Of a stretch of 42,149 bases of DNA, positions 1-7,289 are shown piece after piece. The position numbers and the translations under genes are program-made. A model generated the notes under the pieces. It did not search any database. It had not been told where the DNA came from and was given only the letters and a program-made list of their open reading frames with translations. Numbering within the stretch: the stretch's first letter is position 1; every line of letters begins with the position of its first letter. Source of the stretch: Anaerolineae bacterium (GTDB lineage Bacteria > Chloroflexota > Anaerolineae > Fen-1058); NCBI GenBank assembly GCA_003154115.1, contig PMCF01000140.1:1-42149 (forward strand), in the 5' to 3' direction.

Positions 1-847
1 CCCACTCCGCCTCCGTGGGCAGGCGCACTTTGACGCCGGTCTGCTTGGCCGCCCACGCGCAGAAGGCCCCGGTATCCTCCCAACTGACCAGAGTGACCGG
101 ATGATGGGTCTTCTGGCGCACGTCACTCTGTGGCCCGCGCGGGTGCTGCCAGTTGGCTCCTTGGGTATCTTTCCAATTTGCGCCATCCCAGGTATAGCCG
201 CTGCCCTGAGCCTCGGCCGTCGTGCGGTGACCGGTGACTTTGACAAAGGCCGCAAACTGCGCCACCGTCACCGGCGAAGTGCCGATGAAATAGTCGTCCA
301 AGTACACGCTGTGTTGCGGCTTCTCTCTATCCGATAGGGTGTTGCTGCCCATGATGAACTGGCCGGCGGGCACGCGCACAAACTCCATGGTTACACCGGG
401 GGCCAACGTTAGCACCATCTCGTTGCGGGCTGGAGCGGACACGCGAGATGAGCCTGTGGCAGACGGCGTGAGGGGCGCAATGGCCTGTGGCGCGCGGGGC
501 TGGCTCTCCAGCGCAGAGGCCGGAAGGCCCAACGCCAACGCCCATGAATCCACCGCCCACCGTGCCGCGTCTTCGGTCAGCGCCAAATTGTCCTGCAAAC
601 GCCGGGTCAGGCGCGTCAAGAGCACCGCGTGTGGTACGCCAGCCTGTGAAGCCAACAGGTCAGCCGCCACGCGCTCCTTCTGCGCCGCCACCAGCACAGA
701 AATCTCGCGCCGATGATCGCCGCACAAGTCACGCAGCAGGGCCTCACACAGCTTGGCATCGTTCACGACATCGCGCCCAAACCGGGCCGTCACCGCTCGG
801 CGGTGCGTGACGATCTCAGTCAATTTTTGGCGGGGCAGATCATGCAT
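1..847 (-). CDS. FGE-sulfatase-like domain protein, second tandem copy (3' end outside window)
   Basis: The reading frame starts at ATG 847 (preceded in frame by TAA) and is open to the left edge, so only the first 282 residues are seen. Residues 1-100 form the same helical N-terminal region as the next gene upstream (DLPRQKL, then LLRDLCGDHRREISVLVAA). A Pro/Ala-rich linker follows, then the start of a SUMF1/EgtB-type (formylglycine-generating-enzyme-like) domain with FVRVPAGQFIMGS and LPTEAEW. DNA from 311 to 847 aligns without gaps to 1713-2249 (offset 1402), while the domain beyond has diverged. It is probably the last visible gene of the VWA-PP2C-TerY-C-FGE operon. The C-terminal core is missing, so catalysis and any variable region cannot be judged. 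No good ribosome binding site was seen. Confidence 0.8.
   Translation of the reverse strand, partial: MHDLPRQKLTEIVTHRRAVTARFGRDVVNDAKLCEALLRDLCGDHRREISVLVAAQKERVAADLLASQAGVPHAVLLTRLTRRLQDNLALTEDAARWAVDSWALALGLPASALESQPRAPQAIAPLTPSATGSSRVSAPARNEMVLTLAPGVTMEFVRVPAGQFIMGSNTLSDREKPQHSVYLDDYFIGTSPVTVAQFAAFVKVTGHRTTAEAQGSGYTWDGANWKDTQGANWQHPRGPQSDVRQKTHHPVTLVSWEDTGAFCAWAAKQTGVKVRLPTEAEW
311..847 (-). repeat. Tandem duplication of FGE N-terminal coding DNA (partner 1713-2249)
   Basis: The segments 311-847 and 1713-2249 match base for base over long stretches at a constant offset of 1402 with scattered substitutions and no visible indel. They cover the N-terminal region, the linker and the first strand of the FGE-like domain. 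Similarity drops sharply at the left boundary. This indicates a tandem gene duplication followed by divergence or exchange of the C-terminal domain. Confidence 0.85.
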
Positions 848-986
848 GCATTAACTCAATAATTGGGGTCCGAGTGAGATGATCGTCGCGGACCTCCCTT
901 TGACCAAAGAGACTCTGATATTAATCTACACTACAAGCCCGGTCTTTGCAGCCGGATCAACGCTCACCCGTTTGGGCGCGACCGCG

Positions 987-1002
987 ACCGCGCTTGCGCG
1001 GT
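987..1002. repeat. Small perfect palindrome downstream of the FGE-like gene
   Basis: A 7-bp stem (ACCGCGC / GCGCGGT) with a 2-base centre lies about 90 bases after the stop codon of the FGE-like gene. A second stem (GATCGGCT / AGCCGATC, 14-base loop) lies closer to the stop. Known DGR targets carry a stem-loop just after the variable region, so these could be part of a retrohoming site. They could equally be terminator-like or REP-type structures. Nothing else was recognised in the 848-1088 gap. Confidence 0.4.
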
Positions 1003-1088
1003 GCGAAGCCGTCCGTTGATCCCTTCACCGATCGGCTTGATGCGCGCTATCAGCCGATCAGGGATCAGGGGCGTCAGGGATCAGGGTT

Positions 1089-2249
1089 TCAAAAGCGAGA
1101 GCCGGGGGAAAAACAACACCGAAACCCGCCGTGGCCGAGACGAAGAGCAGGGGGATCGACGAAGCGGCACGCACAACGCGCGCAGTCCCGATAGTCGCTC
1201 CAAGACCCGCCCCGCACCACCCGCCAATCAGTACCCGCCTCGTTTTCGCGGTCATCTGTCGCTTGATAAGGATACGGCTTGTAAAGCGAGTGACACCACT
1301 CCCACACGTTACCCGCCATGTCGGCTGCACCGTAAGGACTGTCGCCCTGCGGTGAGTATGCGCCGACCGGCGTAGGGCCGCCTTTACGGCCTTCGGATGA
1401 ATTGCACTTGTTCGGATCCCAGTCATTGCCCCACGGCCACTCATTGCCCTGCGTGCCGCGTGCGGCTTTCTCCCACTCGGCCTCGGTGGGCAGCCGCAGC
1501 GCCAGGTCTTTCAACTCGCCACGCAGCGCATCATTCAGCCACTGGCAATAGGCCAGCGCGTCACGCCACGAAACATTAACCACGGGATGATCGGTTTTCT
1601 TTTTCCAGTCGCCTTGATCAAATTTATATTTGGCCGCCGTGACGAACTTGGCAAACTGCTCGTTCGTCACGGGATATTTGCCGATCCAGTAATCGGAGGG
1701 AATCTCGACGGTGTGCTGCGGCTTCTCTCTATCCGATATGGTGTTGCTGCCCATCAGGAATTTGCCGGCCGGGACACGCACAAAGTCCATAGTCACGCCG
1801 GGGGCCAGCGTTAGCACCATCTCGTTGCGGGCCGGAGCGGACACGCGAGATGAGCCTGTGGCAGACGGTGTGAGGGGCGCACTGGCTAGTGGCGTGCGGG
1901 GCTGGCTCTCCAGCGCAGAGGCCGGAAGGCCCAACGCCAGCGCCCACGAATCCACTGCCCAGCGCGCCGCGTCTTCGGTCAAGGCTAGATTATCCTGCAA
2001 CCGTCGGGTCAGGCGCATCAACAGCACTTCGCGCGGCACACCGGCCTGCGTCGCCAACAGGTCAGCCGCCACGCGCTCTTTGAGCGCCGCTACCAGCACA
2101 GAAATCTCGCGTCGATGCTCGCCGCACAAATCACGCAGCAGGGCTTCGCAGAACTTGGCATCTGTCGTGACGTCCCGCCCTGTACGGGCGATCACCGCCT
2201 TGCGATCGGCGACAATCTCGATCAATTTTTGGCGCGGCAAATCATTCAC
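1089..2249 (-). CDS. FGE-sulfatase-like (SUMF1/EgtB-type, C-type-lectin fold) protein, candidate DGR target
   Basis: The protein has 386 residues. I chose GTG 2249 because it overlaps the TGA of the upstream zinc-ribbon gene (GTGA) and has GGAGG nine bases upstream; the paralogue starts at the equivalent codon. An N-terminal helical region (residues 1-100) and a Pro/Ser linker precede a complete FGE-like domain: VRVPAGKFLMGS, PVTNEQFAKFV, VVNVSWRDALAYCQWLN, LRLPTEAEWEKAARG, DMAGNVWEWC, VVRGGSW, GGFRC. The paired active-site Cys arrangement of true formylglycine-generating enzymes is not evident, so a binding or scaffold role is more likely than sulfatase maturation. The last 40 residues look like a DGR variable region. 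Its operon neighbours are the VWA and PP2C signalling genes. Confidence 0.85.
   Translation of the reverse strand: MNDLPRQKLIEIVADRKAVIARTGRDVTTDAKFCEALLRDLCGEHRREISVLVAALKERVAADLLATQAGVPREVLLMRLTRRLQDNLALTEDAARWAVDSWALALGLPASALESQPRTPLASAPLTPSATGSSRVSAPARNEMVLTLAPGVTMDFVRVPAGKFLMGSNTISDREKPQHTVEIPSDYWIGKYPVTNEQFAKFVTAAKYKFDQGDWKKKTDHPVVNVSWRDALAYCQWLNDALRGELKDLALRLPTEAEWEKAARGTQGNEWPWGNDWDPNKCNSSEGRKGGPTPVGAYSPQGDSPYGAADMAGNVWEWCHSLYKPYPYQATDDRENEAGTDWRVVRGGSWSDYRDCARCACRFVDPPALRLGHGGFRCCFSPGSRF
1119..1199 (-). other. Candidate DGR variable region (VR) at the 3' end of the FGE-like gene
   Basis: After the RGGSW framework, framework codons (CGG, GCG, CGT, TGT, GCG, CGC, CCC, CGT) alternate with codons that all end in C or T: AGC GAC TAT, GAC TGC, TGC, TTC GTC GAT, CCT GCT CTT, CTC GGC CAC GGC. 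In many FGE-fold DGR targets these positions are AAY (Asn) or TAC in the template repeat and are diversified by adenine mutagenesis. Every substitution here is compatible with an AAY or TAY template. A G/C-rich stretch and a stem-loop follow the stop codon. No template repeat or reverse transcriptase lies in the window. Confidence 0.6.
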
Positions 2250-2575
2250 AAGTCGCTGCCTCCGCTCAAACTGCGAAATGAGCCGCTCAATTCTCCTGTA
2301 GAGCCACACCATGGGCAAGTCACTGTGTTGCGCTCCCTATCCCAGCACGCTACTTGACCACAACTACACTTGAATAGGCTCGTAGCGCGACAATAGGGAC
2401 AACCTGGGTAGGCAAGGTCAAACCCAATAGCGCCCGCGATCTCGCTTCGGCCATAGCCTTCCTTCCTGGCTTTGGTCTCTTTGATGGCAAAAGCCCAATC
2501 GGCCAGCCACTGCCCGTTGTCCTTTTCCTCAAAACGGATGCCAAAGGTATTACGGCTGCGGCTGCACCGCGCCAT
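2246..2575 (-). CDS. TerY-C-type zinc-ribbon protein
   Basis: The protein has 109 residues from ATG 2575, 13 bases after the PP2C stop. An earlier start at 2614 would overlap the PP2C gene. The C-terminal half holds a cysteine cluster typical of a metal-binding ribbon: GCPYCRA, FKCSCGQVACW and VTCPWCGS, giving CxxC, CxC, C and CxxC. This resembles the TerY-C metal-binding domain found with VWA (TerY-like) and PP2C proteins in tellurite-type stress operons. The N-terminal half (FGIRFEEKDNGQWLADWAF) is also typical. Its stop codon overlaps the GTG start of the FGE-like gene, so the two are translationally coupled. It probably acts as an adaptor of the VWA/PP2C complex (inferred). Confidence 0.7.
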   Translation of the reverse strand: MARCSRSRNTFGIRFEEKDNGQWLADWAFAIKETKARKEGYGRSEIAGAIGFDLAYPGCPYCRATSLFKCSCGQVACWDRERNTVTCPWCGSTGELSGSFRSLSGGSDL

Positions 2576-2588
2576 GACAATGACGACG

Positions 2589-3584
2589 TTAGGCGACCTG
2601 GATATCACCAGCATTCTCCTGTTGGCTCAAGGTCAGCGTTTCCACCACGCTGGCAATTTGCGTCTCCTGGGTCACAGGCGGCTGGGCAATGGTGATCGCT
2701 TCGAGTGGACTCAAAGCATCCATCCGGCACATGAGGCCCAGCGTAATATCATCGCCGCTGCCAGTCTGCGAGGCTTCGGCCAGCCAACCCTTGAGGCTGG
2801 CATTGACTTTGTCCACGCCTTCGGACCGGAGCAAATCTAATAGATCGCTGCCCACCTTGAGAAAATTCGCCTCATCCCGGAAAGAATTGGCATAGCCATC
2901 GGTGGCCAGCAGAATCAGCGCGGGCGGCGTGTCAGCCATCACCTGGAAGCGCACTTGAAAATCGAGCCAGGCCTGCTCACCGGACAGCGAGGTTGTTTCG
3001 TTGCCCAGCAAGCGTTCATCTTTGGGCACGGGCCGCTCCACCTGCCCCGTCTCCGAGACGGTGAGGATGTCGCCATCGCCCAATTGCAGATAGAGGATAA
3101 ATGTTTCGGTCACGGCAACGCTGAGCAGCGTCGCGCCGTAAGCGATCTCCGGCTTCGCTTCGACGGCTTGCCGTGCTGCTATTCCCGCCTTCTTTTCCAG
3201 CATATCCAATTCATCCGGCGAGAACGGGTGATTCTGCCAATCACGGGCGATCAGGTCTTGCCACTTGCGCGCGATCAACTGCGGCAAGCGTTCTTCGGCG
3301 GTGCGCTTAATCGTCGATAGGTTGGTGGCGTCCTGCTGGCTATCCAGGAACTGCCGGATCAGCGGGTTGGCCGCGCGTACGGCGCGGCGCGCGCCCTTGT
3401 CGCTGCGGAAGCATTTGGCGCTCCCATGTCCATCTGACACCACCACAATGCCGGGCAGCCCGTCGCTGTGCGCGGGCGACCACACGCTGATGGCGTCCTG
3501 GTTGGGCAAGTTAGCGCGCACATGCGCCGCGCCACGCACACTGGCGCCGATCAGGCTCCAGGCTGGATGCAGACGGCTGGACAT
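2589..3584 (-). CDS. PP2C-family serine/threonine phosphatase
   Basis: The protein has 331 residues from ATG 3584, five bases after the VWA stop. A GTG at 3593 overlapping that stop (GTGA) is the alternative. PP2C_2 motifs appear in order: NQDA (28-31), VVVSDGHGSA (47-56), a central GATLLSVAVTE strand, LGDGD, ATDGYANSF and SGDDITL. The metal-binding aspartates are therefore present and the enzyme should be an active Mn/Mg-dependent protein phosphatase. No membrane segment was seen. In TerY-P type operons such a phosphatase works opposite a protein kinase. No kinase gene is visible here, and one may lie left of the window. Confidence 0.88.
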   Translation of the reverse strand: MSSRLHPAWSLIGASVRGAAHVRANLPNQDAISVWSPAHSDGLPGIVVVSDGHGSAKCFRSDKGARRAVRAANPLIRQFLDSQQDATNLSTIKRTAEERLPQLIARKWQDLIARDWQNHPFSPDELDMLEKKAGIAARQAVEAKPEIAYGATLLSVAVTETFILYLQLGDGDILTVSETGQVERPVPKDERLLGNETTSLSGEQAWLDFQVRFQVMADTPPALILLATDGYANSFRDEANFLKVGSDLLDLLRSEGVDKVNASLKGWLAEASQTGSGDDITLGLMCRMDALSPLEAITIAQPPVTQETQIASVVETLTLSQQENAGDIQVA

Positions 3585-3589
3585 GGAGC

Positions 3590-4294
3590 TCACCACACGT
3601 CGGCGGCTGTGCCAGGCCCGGCGTTTGACGGGGTGGGGATGGGCACATTCAAAGCCGGGGAAGTCGAGCCGGAAGTCTGGCTGGCCGGCGACGAGGCCGA
3701 CTTGAGCACGGCCGTCGAGACCCACTTGATGTGATTCACCAGCGCCTCGGAGTTGTTCGCTTGCAGCGGTTTGATCTCGGGATGGCCGATGAATTTTTGC
3801 AGCACGTCAAGGTCGGCATCTTCGCCGATCGCAATCGCAATCCGCACGGCTTTCTTGCCCCACGGCAGATCCAGCAGCGTCTTGAGGCCGCCCGCGAAAT
3901 CATCGGTTGGTTGACCATCCGAAATCAGCACCAGCACGGGGGGCAGCGCGCGATCGGTCATGGGCGGCATGGCAAGTTGTTCGGCCACCACGGTAAGAGC
4001 TTTGCCCATATCCGTGACGCCGTCTGCCGTCAAATCAACCCATTTGAAATCCGCCACCGGGGTCGGTTGAGAAATATGCCACTGCGCGCCGCTGGAAAAC
4101 TTGAGCGCGCGCACCAACACCTCGGCGTTGGGATTCTCGTCGGCGACGCCTTGCATATGCGGAATAGCCTCTCGAATCGCCGTATTCAGCGACTGGATTT
4201 TGGCATCGACGCCCATGGATCCAGAACAATCACAAATCCAGATGAAATGGAGCGGGCGCGTTGCCAGCTCACCGCCAGGTCGTTTGTTCGTCAC
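3590..4294 (-). CDS. VWA-domain protein, TerY-like
   Basis: The protein has 234 residues from GTG 4294, with AAGGATGG upstream. Residues 15-190 are a von Willebrand factor A domain. The MIDAS motif is intact: DCSGSM (22-27), the Thr of GVTDMGKAL, and the Asp in LISDGQPTDD. A Ser/Pro-rich tail of about 40 residues follows. It is the first gene of a minus-strand operon with PP2C, TerY-C ribbon and FGE-like genes. TerY-type VWA proteins bind metal and act with phosphatase and kinase partners in stress or conflict signalling, so that role is inferred here. An extended -10 lies about 65 bases upstream. Confidence 0.88.
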   Translation of the reverse strand: MTNKRPGGELATRPLHFIWICDCSGSMGVDAKIQSLNTAIREAIPHMQGVADENPNAEVLVRALKFSSGAQWHISQPTPVADFKWVDLTADGVTDMGKALTVVAEQLAMPPMTDRALPPVLVLISDGQPTDDFAGGLKTLLDLPWGKKAVRIAIAIGEDADLDVLQKFIGHPEIKPLQANNSEALVNHIKWVSTAVLKSASSPASQTSGSTSPALNVPIPTPSNAGPGTAADVW

Positions 4295-4361
4295 AAGTCA
4301 CCATCCTTAGCATTGATGTTCAATCTGACAAAAAGTATCCGGTCGTGAAGGCTTGCGAAGT

Positions 4362-4370
4362 ATTGTAGCA
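4362..4370 (-). promoter_or_regulatory. Extended -10 (TGCTACAAT) for the VWA operon
   Basis: TGC followed by TACAAT reads on the minus strand about 68 bases before the VWA GTG. No convincing -35 was seen, as is usual for extended -10 promoters. It lies back-to-back with the plus-strand promoter of the TumE-like pair. Confidence 0.45.
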
Positions 4371-4400
4371 TAATTTACTACCCGTTGAATCCCTTAACCA

Positions 4401-4409
4401 TGTTATACT
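4401..4409 (+). promoter_or_regulatory. Extended -10 (TGTTATACT) for the TumE-like pair
   Basis: TG-T-TATACT lies 20 bases before the ATG at 4430. It is followed by a strong ribosome binding site, GAGGAG (4417-4422), seven bases before the start. Confidence 0.5.
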
Positions 4410-4429
4410 TTGGACTGAGGAGCAAAACT

Positions 4430-4711
4430 ATGGCAATCGCAATGGAAACCATCGCGCAAGGACTTCATCTCACTCCGACTGAATTGATGCAGCGGAGTTT
4501 ACGGGCTTTTCTTGAACACGAAGCGCGCGCTGTCCAGCTAGACATTGACGATCTGCGCGATCGCTATCGCGTCAATTCTGCGGTTGAACTGCACGCCCAG
4601 ATTGAAGCTGGAGTTGTCTACAGCCATCCGGCGTGGGAAGAATACATTGAGTGGCAAACCCTGGAGACTCAACTGATCCGTTTGCAACGGTGGTCTGAGG
4701 AACTGCGGTGA
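4430..4711 (+). CDS. Small helical protein, putative antitoxin of the TumE-like pair
   Basis: The protein has 93 residues. ATG 4430 is set by GAGGAG seven bases upstream and by the promoter just before it. An in-frame TTG at 4385 lies upstream of the -10 and was discarded. Predicted mostly helical, it opens with METIAQGLHLTPTELMQRSLRAFLEHEAR, a possible ribbon-helix-helix or short HTH-like region, and has charged helices at the end. The next gene overlaps it by four bases (GTGA). From this coupling and the partner's family it is probably the antitoxin (TumA-type), but I do not recognise the family directly. Confidence 0.7.
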   Translation: MAIAMETIAQGLHLTPTELMQRSLRAFLEHEARAVQLDIDDLRDRYRVNSAVELHAQIEAGVVYSHPAWEEYIEWQTLETQLIRLQRWSEELR

Positions 4712-5091
4712 TCTACGACGACCTGGCGGCCATCGCGCTGGCCGAATTCGCCGACATCGTACAACGCGCCGAAATGCTGGGCCGCCGGGCTGCCACTCCG
4801 CTCAAGCTTCGTCTCTATTTGCGCGACGCAACTTTTCTGGATGTGTGGTTGAACCCGGCGGCCACTGACTATGCTTATCACTGGGAACAACGCGCCAAAC
4901 GCGGCTTAATTCATCGCTTCGACAACGCGCCTGATTTTCCGCACCTTTCGACTTTTCCCCAACACCTTCACAACGGCGCAGAGAACATCGTTGAAACCAG
5001 CCACTTGTCCACCGATCCGGCCGAAGCCCTACGCACCGTTTTGGATTTTGTACGTCAGAAGTTGGCCGACTACGACCGCGGCACACCATAG
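4708..5091 (+). CDS. DUF6516/TumE-like toxin
   Basis: The protein has 127 residues from GTG 4708, which overlaps the stop of the preceding gene (GTGA) and has GAGGAA upstream. Family-type features are LRLYLRDATFLDVW, YAYHWEQR, HRFDNAPDFPHLSTFPQHLH and a final helix PAEALRTVLDFVRQKL. These match my memory of the DUF6516 (TumE) family, small toxins partnered with an antitoxin gene directly upstream. The molecular target is not evident from sequence. It ends two bases before the stop of the convergent lpdA gene. Confidence 0.65.
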   Translation: MIYDDLAAIALAEFADIVQRAEMLGRRAATPLKLRLYLRDATFLDVWLNPAATDYAYHWEQRAKRGLIHRFDNAPDFPHLSTFPQHLHNGAENIVETSHLSTDPAEALRTVLDFVRQKLADYDRGTP

Positions 5092-5092
5092 C

Positions 5093-6496
5093 TCACGCAT
5101 GGATTGAGTGCCCTTCCACGGCCTCGGCCGCTTCCATCATCGCCTCGCTCAACGTCGGGTGCGCGTGAACCGAGCGGGCCACTTCGTGCGGCGTGAGTTC
5201 GTAGTTGCGCGCCAGCACCCATTCGGGCAGCAGTTCGGTCACTTCGGGGCCGATCATGTGCACGCCCAGAATTTCGCCATACTTCGCCTCGGAGATGATC
5301 TTCACGAAGCCGTGATTCTCACCCAACCCTAGCGCCTTGCCATTCGCCTGGAAGTTGAAGCGCCCCACTTTGTATTCAAGGCCGCGTTCCTTCGCCTGCT
5401 TCTCGGTGATGCCCATCGACGCGACCTGCGGCTGGCAATAATAGCAGCGCGGCATGCCTTCGATGTCTAGATCAACCGTCTCCACATCTGCGATGGTTTC
5501 CGCCGCCACAATGCCCTGCGCCGATCCGACGTGTGCCAGCATCAACTTCGCGTTCACGTCGCCGATGGCGTAGATGTTCGGCACATTCGTGTGATAGCGA
5601 TTATCCACGACGATCGCGCCGCGTTCGGTCTTCACACCCACTGCTTCCAGCCCGATACCTTCGCTGTTCGGCGCAAACCCGATCGCGATCAGCGCTTTAT
5701 CGGCCTGAAAGGTCTGGCCGCCCGCTTTGACTTCCACGCCATCGCCCGTCTTCGCTAATGATTCGACCTTTGTATTCGTCAGCAGATTGATACCCATCTT
5801 CTTGAGGTGCTTCTCCAATTCCTTGCTGACCTCTTCATCTTCCAACGGCGCGGCATTCGGCAGCATCTCGATGATGGTCACTTCCGTGCCGTACGATCGG
5901 AACACGTAGCCAAACTCCAGCCCGATCGGTCCGGCCCCGATAATGACGATCGACTTCGGCGGTTGGGTAATTTCCAACGCGTGGCGATAGGTGATGATCG
6001 CCTTGCCGTCCACTTCCACGCCAGGAATGCTGCGCGCCCGCGCGCCCGTAGCGATGATGATATTCTTCGACTCGATCACACCCGTGAAGGCAGTGCCACT
6101 CACCGATGGCGCATTCTCCACCGCCGTAATCTCGATGTGAGTGGCGTCTTTCAACTTGCCCACGCCTTGATACACATCGATCTTGTTCTTCTTCATCAAG
6201 AACTGCACGCCCTTCACCAGGCGGCTCGACACATCGCGGCTGCGTTTGTGCGCCACGGCATAGTCGAGCTGCAGGTTCTCGAATGAGAAACCGAAGTCCT
6301 TGCCGCGTTTCAGCAAATTGGCAATCTCCGCATTGCGCAGCAGCGCCTTGCTGGGAATGCAGCCCCAGTTCAGACACACGCCACCCAGGTGTTCCTTCTC
6401 GACGATCGCGGTTTTCAATCCCAACTGCGCGGCGCGAATGGCAGCCACATAACCGCCCGGCCCGCCGCCGATCACGGTCACATCGTAAGTGGTCAT
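5093..6496 (-). CDS. lpdA: Dihydrolipoyl dehydrogenase (E3)
   Basis: The protein has 467 residues, normal for the family, with AGGAG eight bases before ATG 6496. It reoxidises dihydrolipoyl groups on E2 using FAD and NAD. An N-terminal FAD motif VIGGGPGGYVAA is followed by the redox disulfide Cys41/Cys46 in GVCLNWGCIPSKALL. The NAD motif is IVIIGAGPIGLEFGYVF and the second FAD site is YAIGDVNAKLMLAHVGSAQG. The C-terminal catalytic dyad is His446/Glu451 in HPTLSE. An unusual MPRCYYCQPQVAS stretch replaces the usual THPEVA segment and adds two cysteines. It is the last gene of the dehydrogenase operon but is separated from E2 by toxin-antitoxin genes. Confidence 0.96.
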   Translation of the reverse strand: MTTYDVTVIGGGPGGYVAAIRAAQLGLKTAIVEKEHLGGVCLNWGCIPSKALLRNAEIANLLKRGKDFGFSFENLQLDYAVAHKRSRDVSSRLVKGVQFLMKKNKIDVYQGVGKLKDATHIEITAVENAPSVSGTAFTGVIESKNIIIATGARARSIPGVEVDGKAIITYRHALEITQPPKSIVIIGAGPIGLEFGYVFRSYGTEVTIIEMLPNAAPLEDEEVSKELEKHLKKMGINLLTNTKVESLAKTGDGVEVKAGGQTFQADKALIAIGFAPNSEGIGLEAVGVKTERGAIVVDNRYHTNVPNIYAIGDVNAKLMLAHVGSAQGIVAAETIADVETVDLDIEGMPRCYYCQPQVASMGITEKQAKERGLEYKVGRFNFQANGKALGLGENHGFVKIISEAKYGEILGVHMIGPEVTELLPEWVLARNYELTPHEVARSVHAHPTLSEAMMEAAEAVEGHSIHA

Positions 6497-6527
6497 CAGA
6501 TCTCCTATTCAACAAATGGCATGCCGC

Positions 6528-6713
6528 CTATATCGGTGGAATGCCAAGGTCTTTGCAAATTTTGCGCGCCAGTTTGTCAACGATTTCAGAGTGACGCGGC
6601 ACGGCAGAGGTTTGACGATTAGCCGGGTTCCAGTAGATCGAATGCCGTGAGCCTTCCCGAAACAATTGACAGCCATGTTCCTGCAAGTGCTTAATCAGTG
6701 CGTGACGCTTCAT
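6528..6713 (-). CDS. hicA: HicA-like mRNA interferase toxin
   Basis: The protein has 61 residues, a normal HicA length. It has the dsRBD-like HicA signature KHLQEHGCQLFREGSRHSIYW, with the conserved Gly-Ser/Arg-His catalytic region, then HSEIVDKLARKICKDLGI. It starts six bases after the HicB part ends and stops 31 bases before lpdA, so lpdA translation probably depends on the same transcript. HicA cleaves mRNA and is neutralised by HicB. The order here is antitoxin then toxin. Confidence 0.85.
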   Translation of the reverse strand: MKRHALIKHLQEHGCQLFREGSRHSIYWNPANRQTSAVPRHSEIVDKLARKICKDLGIPPI

Positions 6714-6719
6714 GGCAAG

Positions 6720-7289
6720 CTAGACGGTCACCAGGATGTCTTCGCGAATGAGTGTCTTCCCTTCGACTTCACGCTGCGTCAATTCACGATTGGCCTCGAG
6801 TACCAACTGAATCGCCTCTTTGAGATTCTCTCTTGCTTCCGGCAAAGTCGCGCCCTGCGTGTTGGCGCCGGGCAGTTCTTCCACGTAGCCGATCCACCAT
6901 TCACCTTCTTGTTCAAAGACAGCGGTGAATTTGTTTTCCATTTTTCTCATCCCCCTGTCGCGGCCTGGTTCAATTTCATACGCAAGTCCTTCGTCTGCTT
7001 CTCGTAGACGTTTACCCAACCCCAATTGCTCATACAAGTCTGGGGGCTTTGGGCCAACATACAGCAGATTGATGAGCTGTTCTTCTTCCAGGATCCGCCA
7101 GATCAAGCGGTGATTGCGCGACAGCCAGATTCGCCAGTAGCCCGGATGATCTTCTAGCTCTTTGGCCGATTGCGGTCGCGGCTGGTTAGTCAAATCACGG
7201 ATCACCTGCCACGCTTGCGCCCGAACATCACCCGGCAATGAATCCAGCATGTGCGTGAAGCGGCGGTTATACCACAGGCGGTAGGTCAC
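6720..7289 (-). CDS. RelE/ParE-like toxin fused in frame to a HicB antitoxin
   Basis: One uninterrupted frame of 189 residues starts at GTG 7289, overlapping the upstream antitoxin stop (GTGA). Residues 1-92 are RelE/ParE-like: YRLWYNRRFTHMLDSLP, ELEDHPGYWRIWLSRNHRLIWRI and INLLYVGPKPPDLYEQLG. Residues 93-116 are a linker. Residues 117-189 are a complete HicB (EGEWWIGYVEELPGANTQG, ARENLKEAIQLVLEANRE). An internal ATG at 6941 (giving 73 residues) has its own ribosome binding site, so free HicB can also be made. Either a RelE stop codon was lost or both forms are used. It could inhibit itself through a neighbouring antitoxin. Confidence 0.8.
   Translation of the reverse strand: MTYRLWYNRRFTHMLDSLPGDVRAQAWQVIRDLTNQPRPQSAKELEDHPGYWRIWLSRNHRLIWRILEEEQLINLLYVGPKPPDLYEQLGLGKRLREADEGLAYEIEPGRDRGMRKMENKFTAVFEQEGEWWIGYVEELPGANTQGATLPEARENLKEAIQLVLEANRELTQREVEGKTLIREDILVTV
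6939..6957 (-). promoter_or_regulatory. Internal ribosome binding site and start for stand-alone HicB
   Basis: AGGGGGATGAG followed by AAAA and ATG (6941-6939) lies inside the fused frame at the linker/HicB junction. Strong complementarity to 16S rRNA and good spacing suggest that HicB is translated separately (6720-6941, 73 residues) in addition to any fusion. Confidence 0.6.

Noticed and set aside
848-1088. Search for a DGR template repeat or reverse transcriptase next to the variable region
   Set aside because: The gap has no A-rich copy of 1119-1199, and no reverse-transcriptase motif was seen anywhere in the window. The DGR call therefore rests on the codon pattern alone.
1089-2249. True formylglycine-generating (sulfatase-maturing) enzyme
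   Set aside because: The fold motifs match, but the catalytic Cys pair is not in the expected context and no sulfatase gene is nearby.
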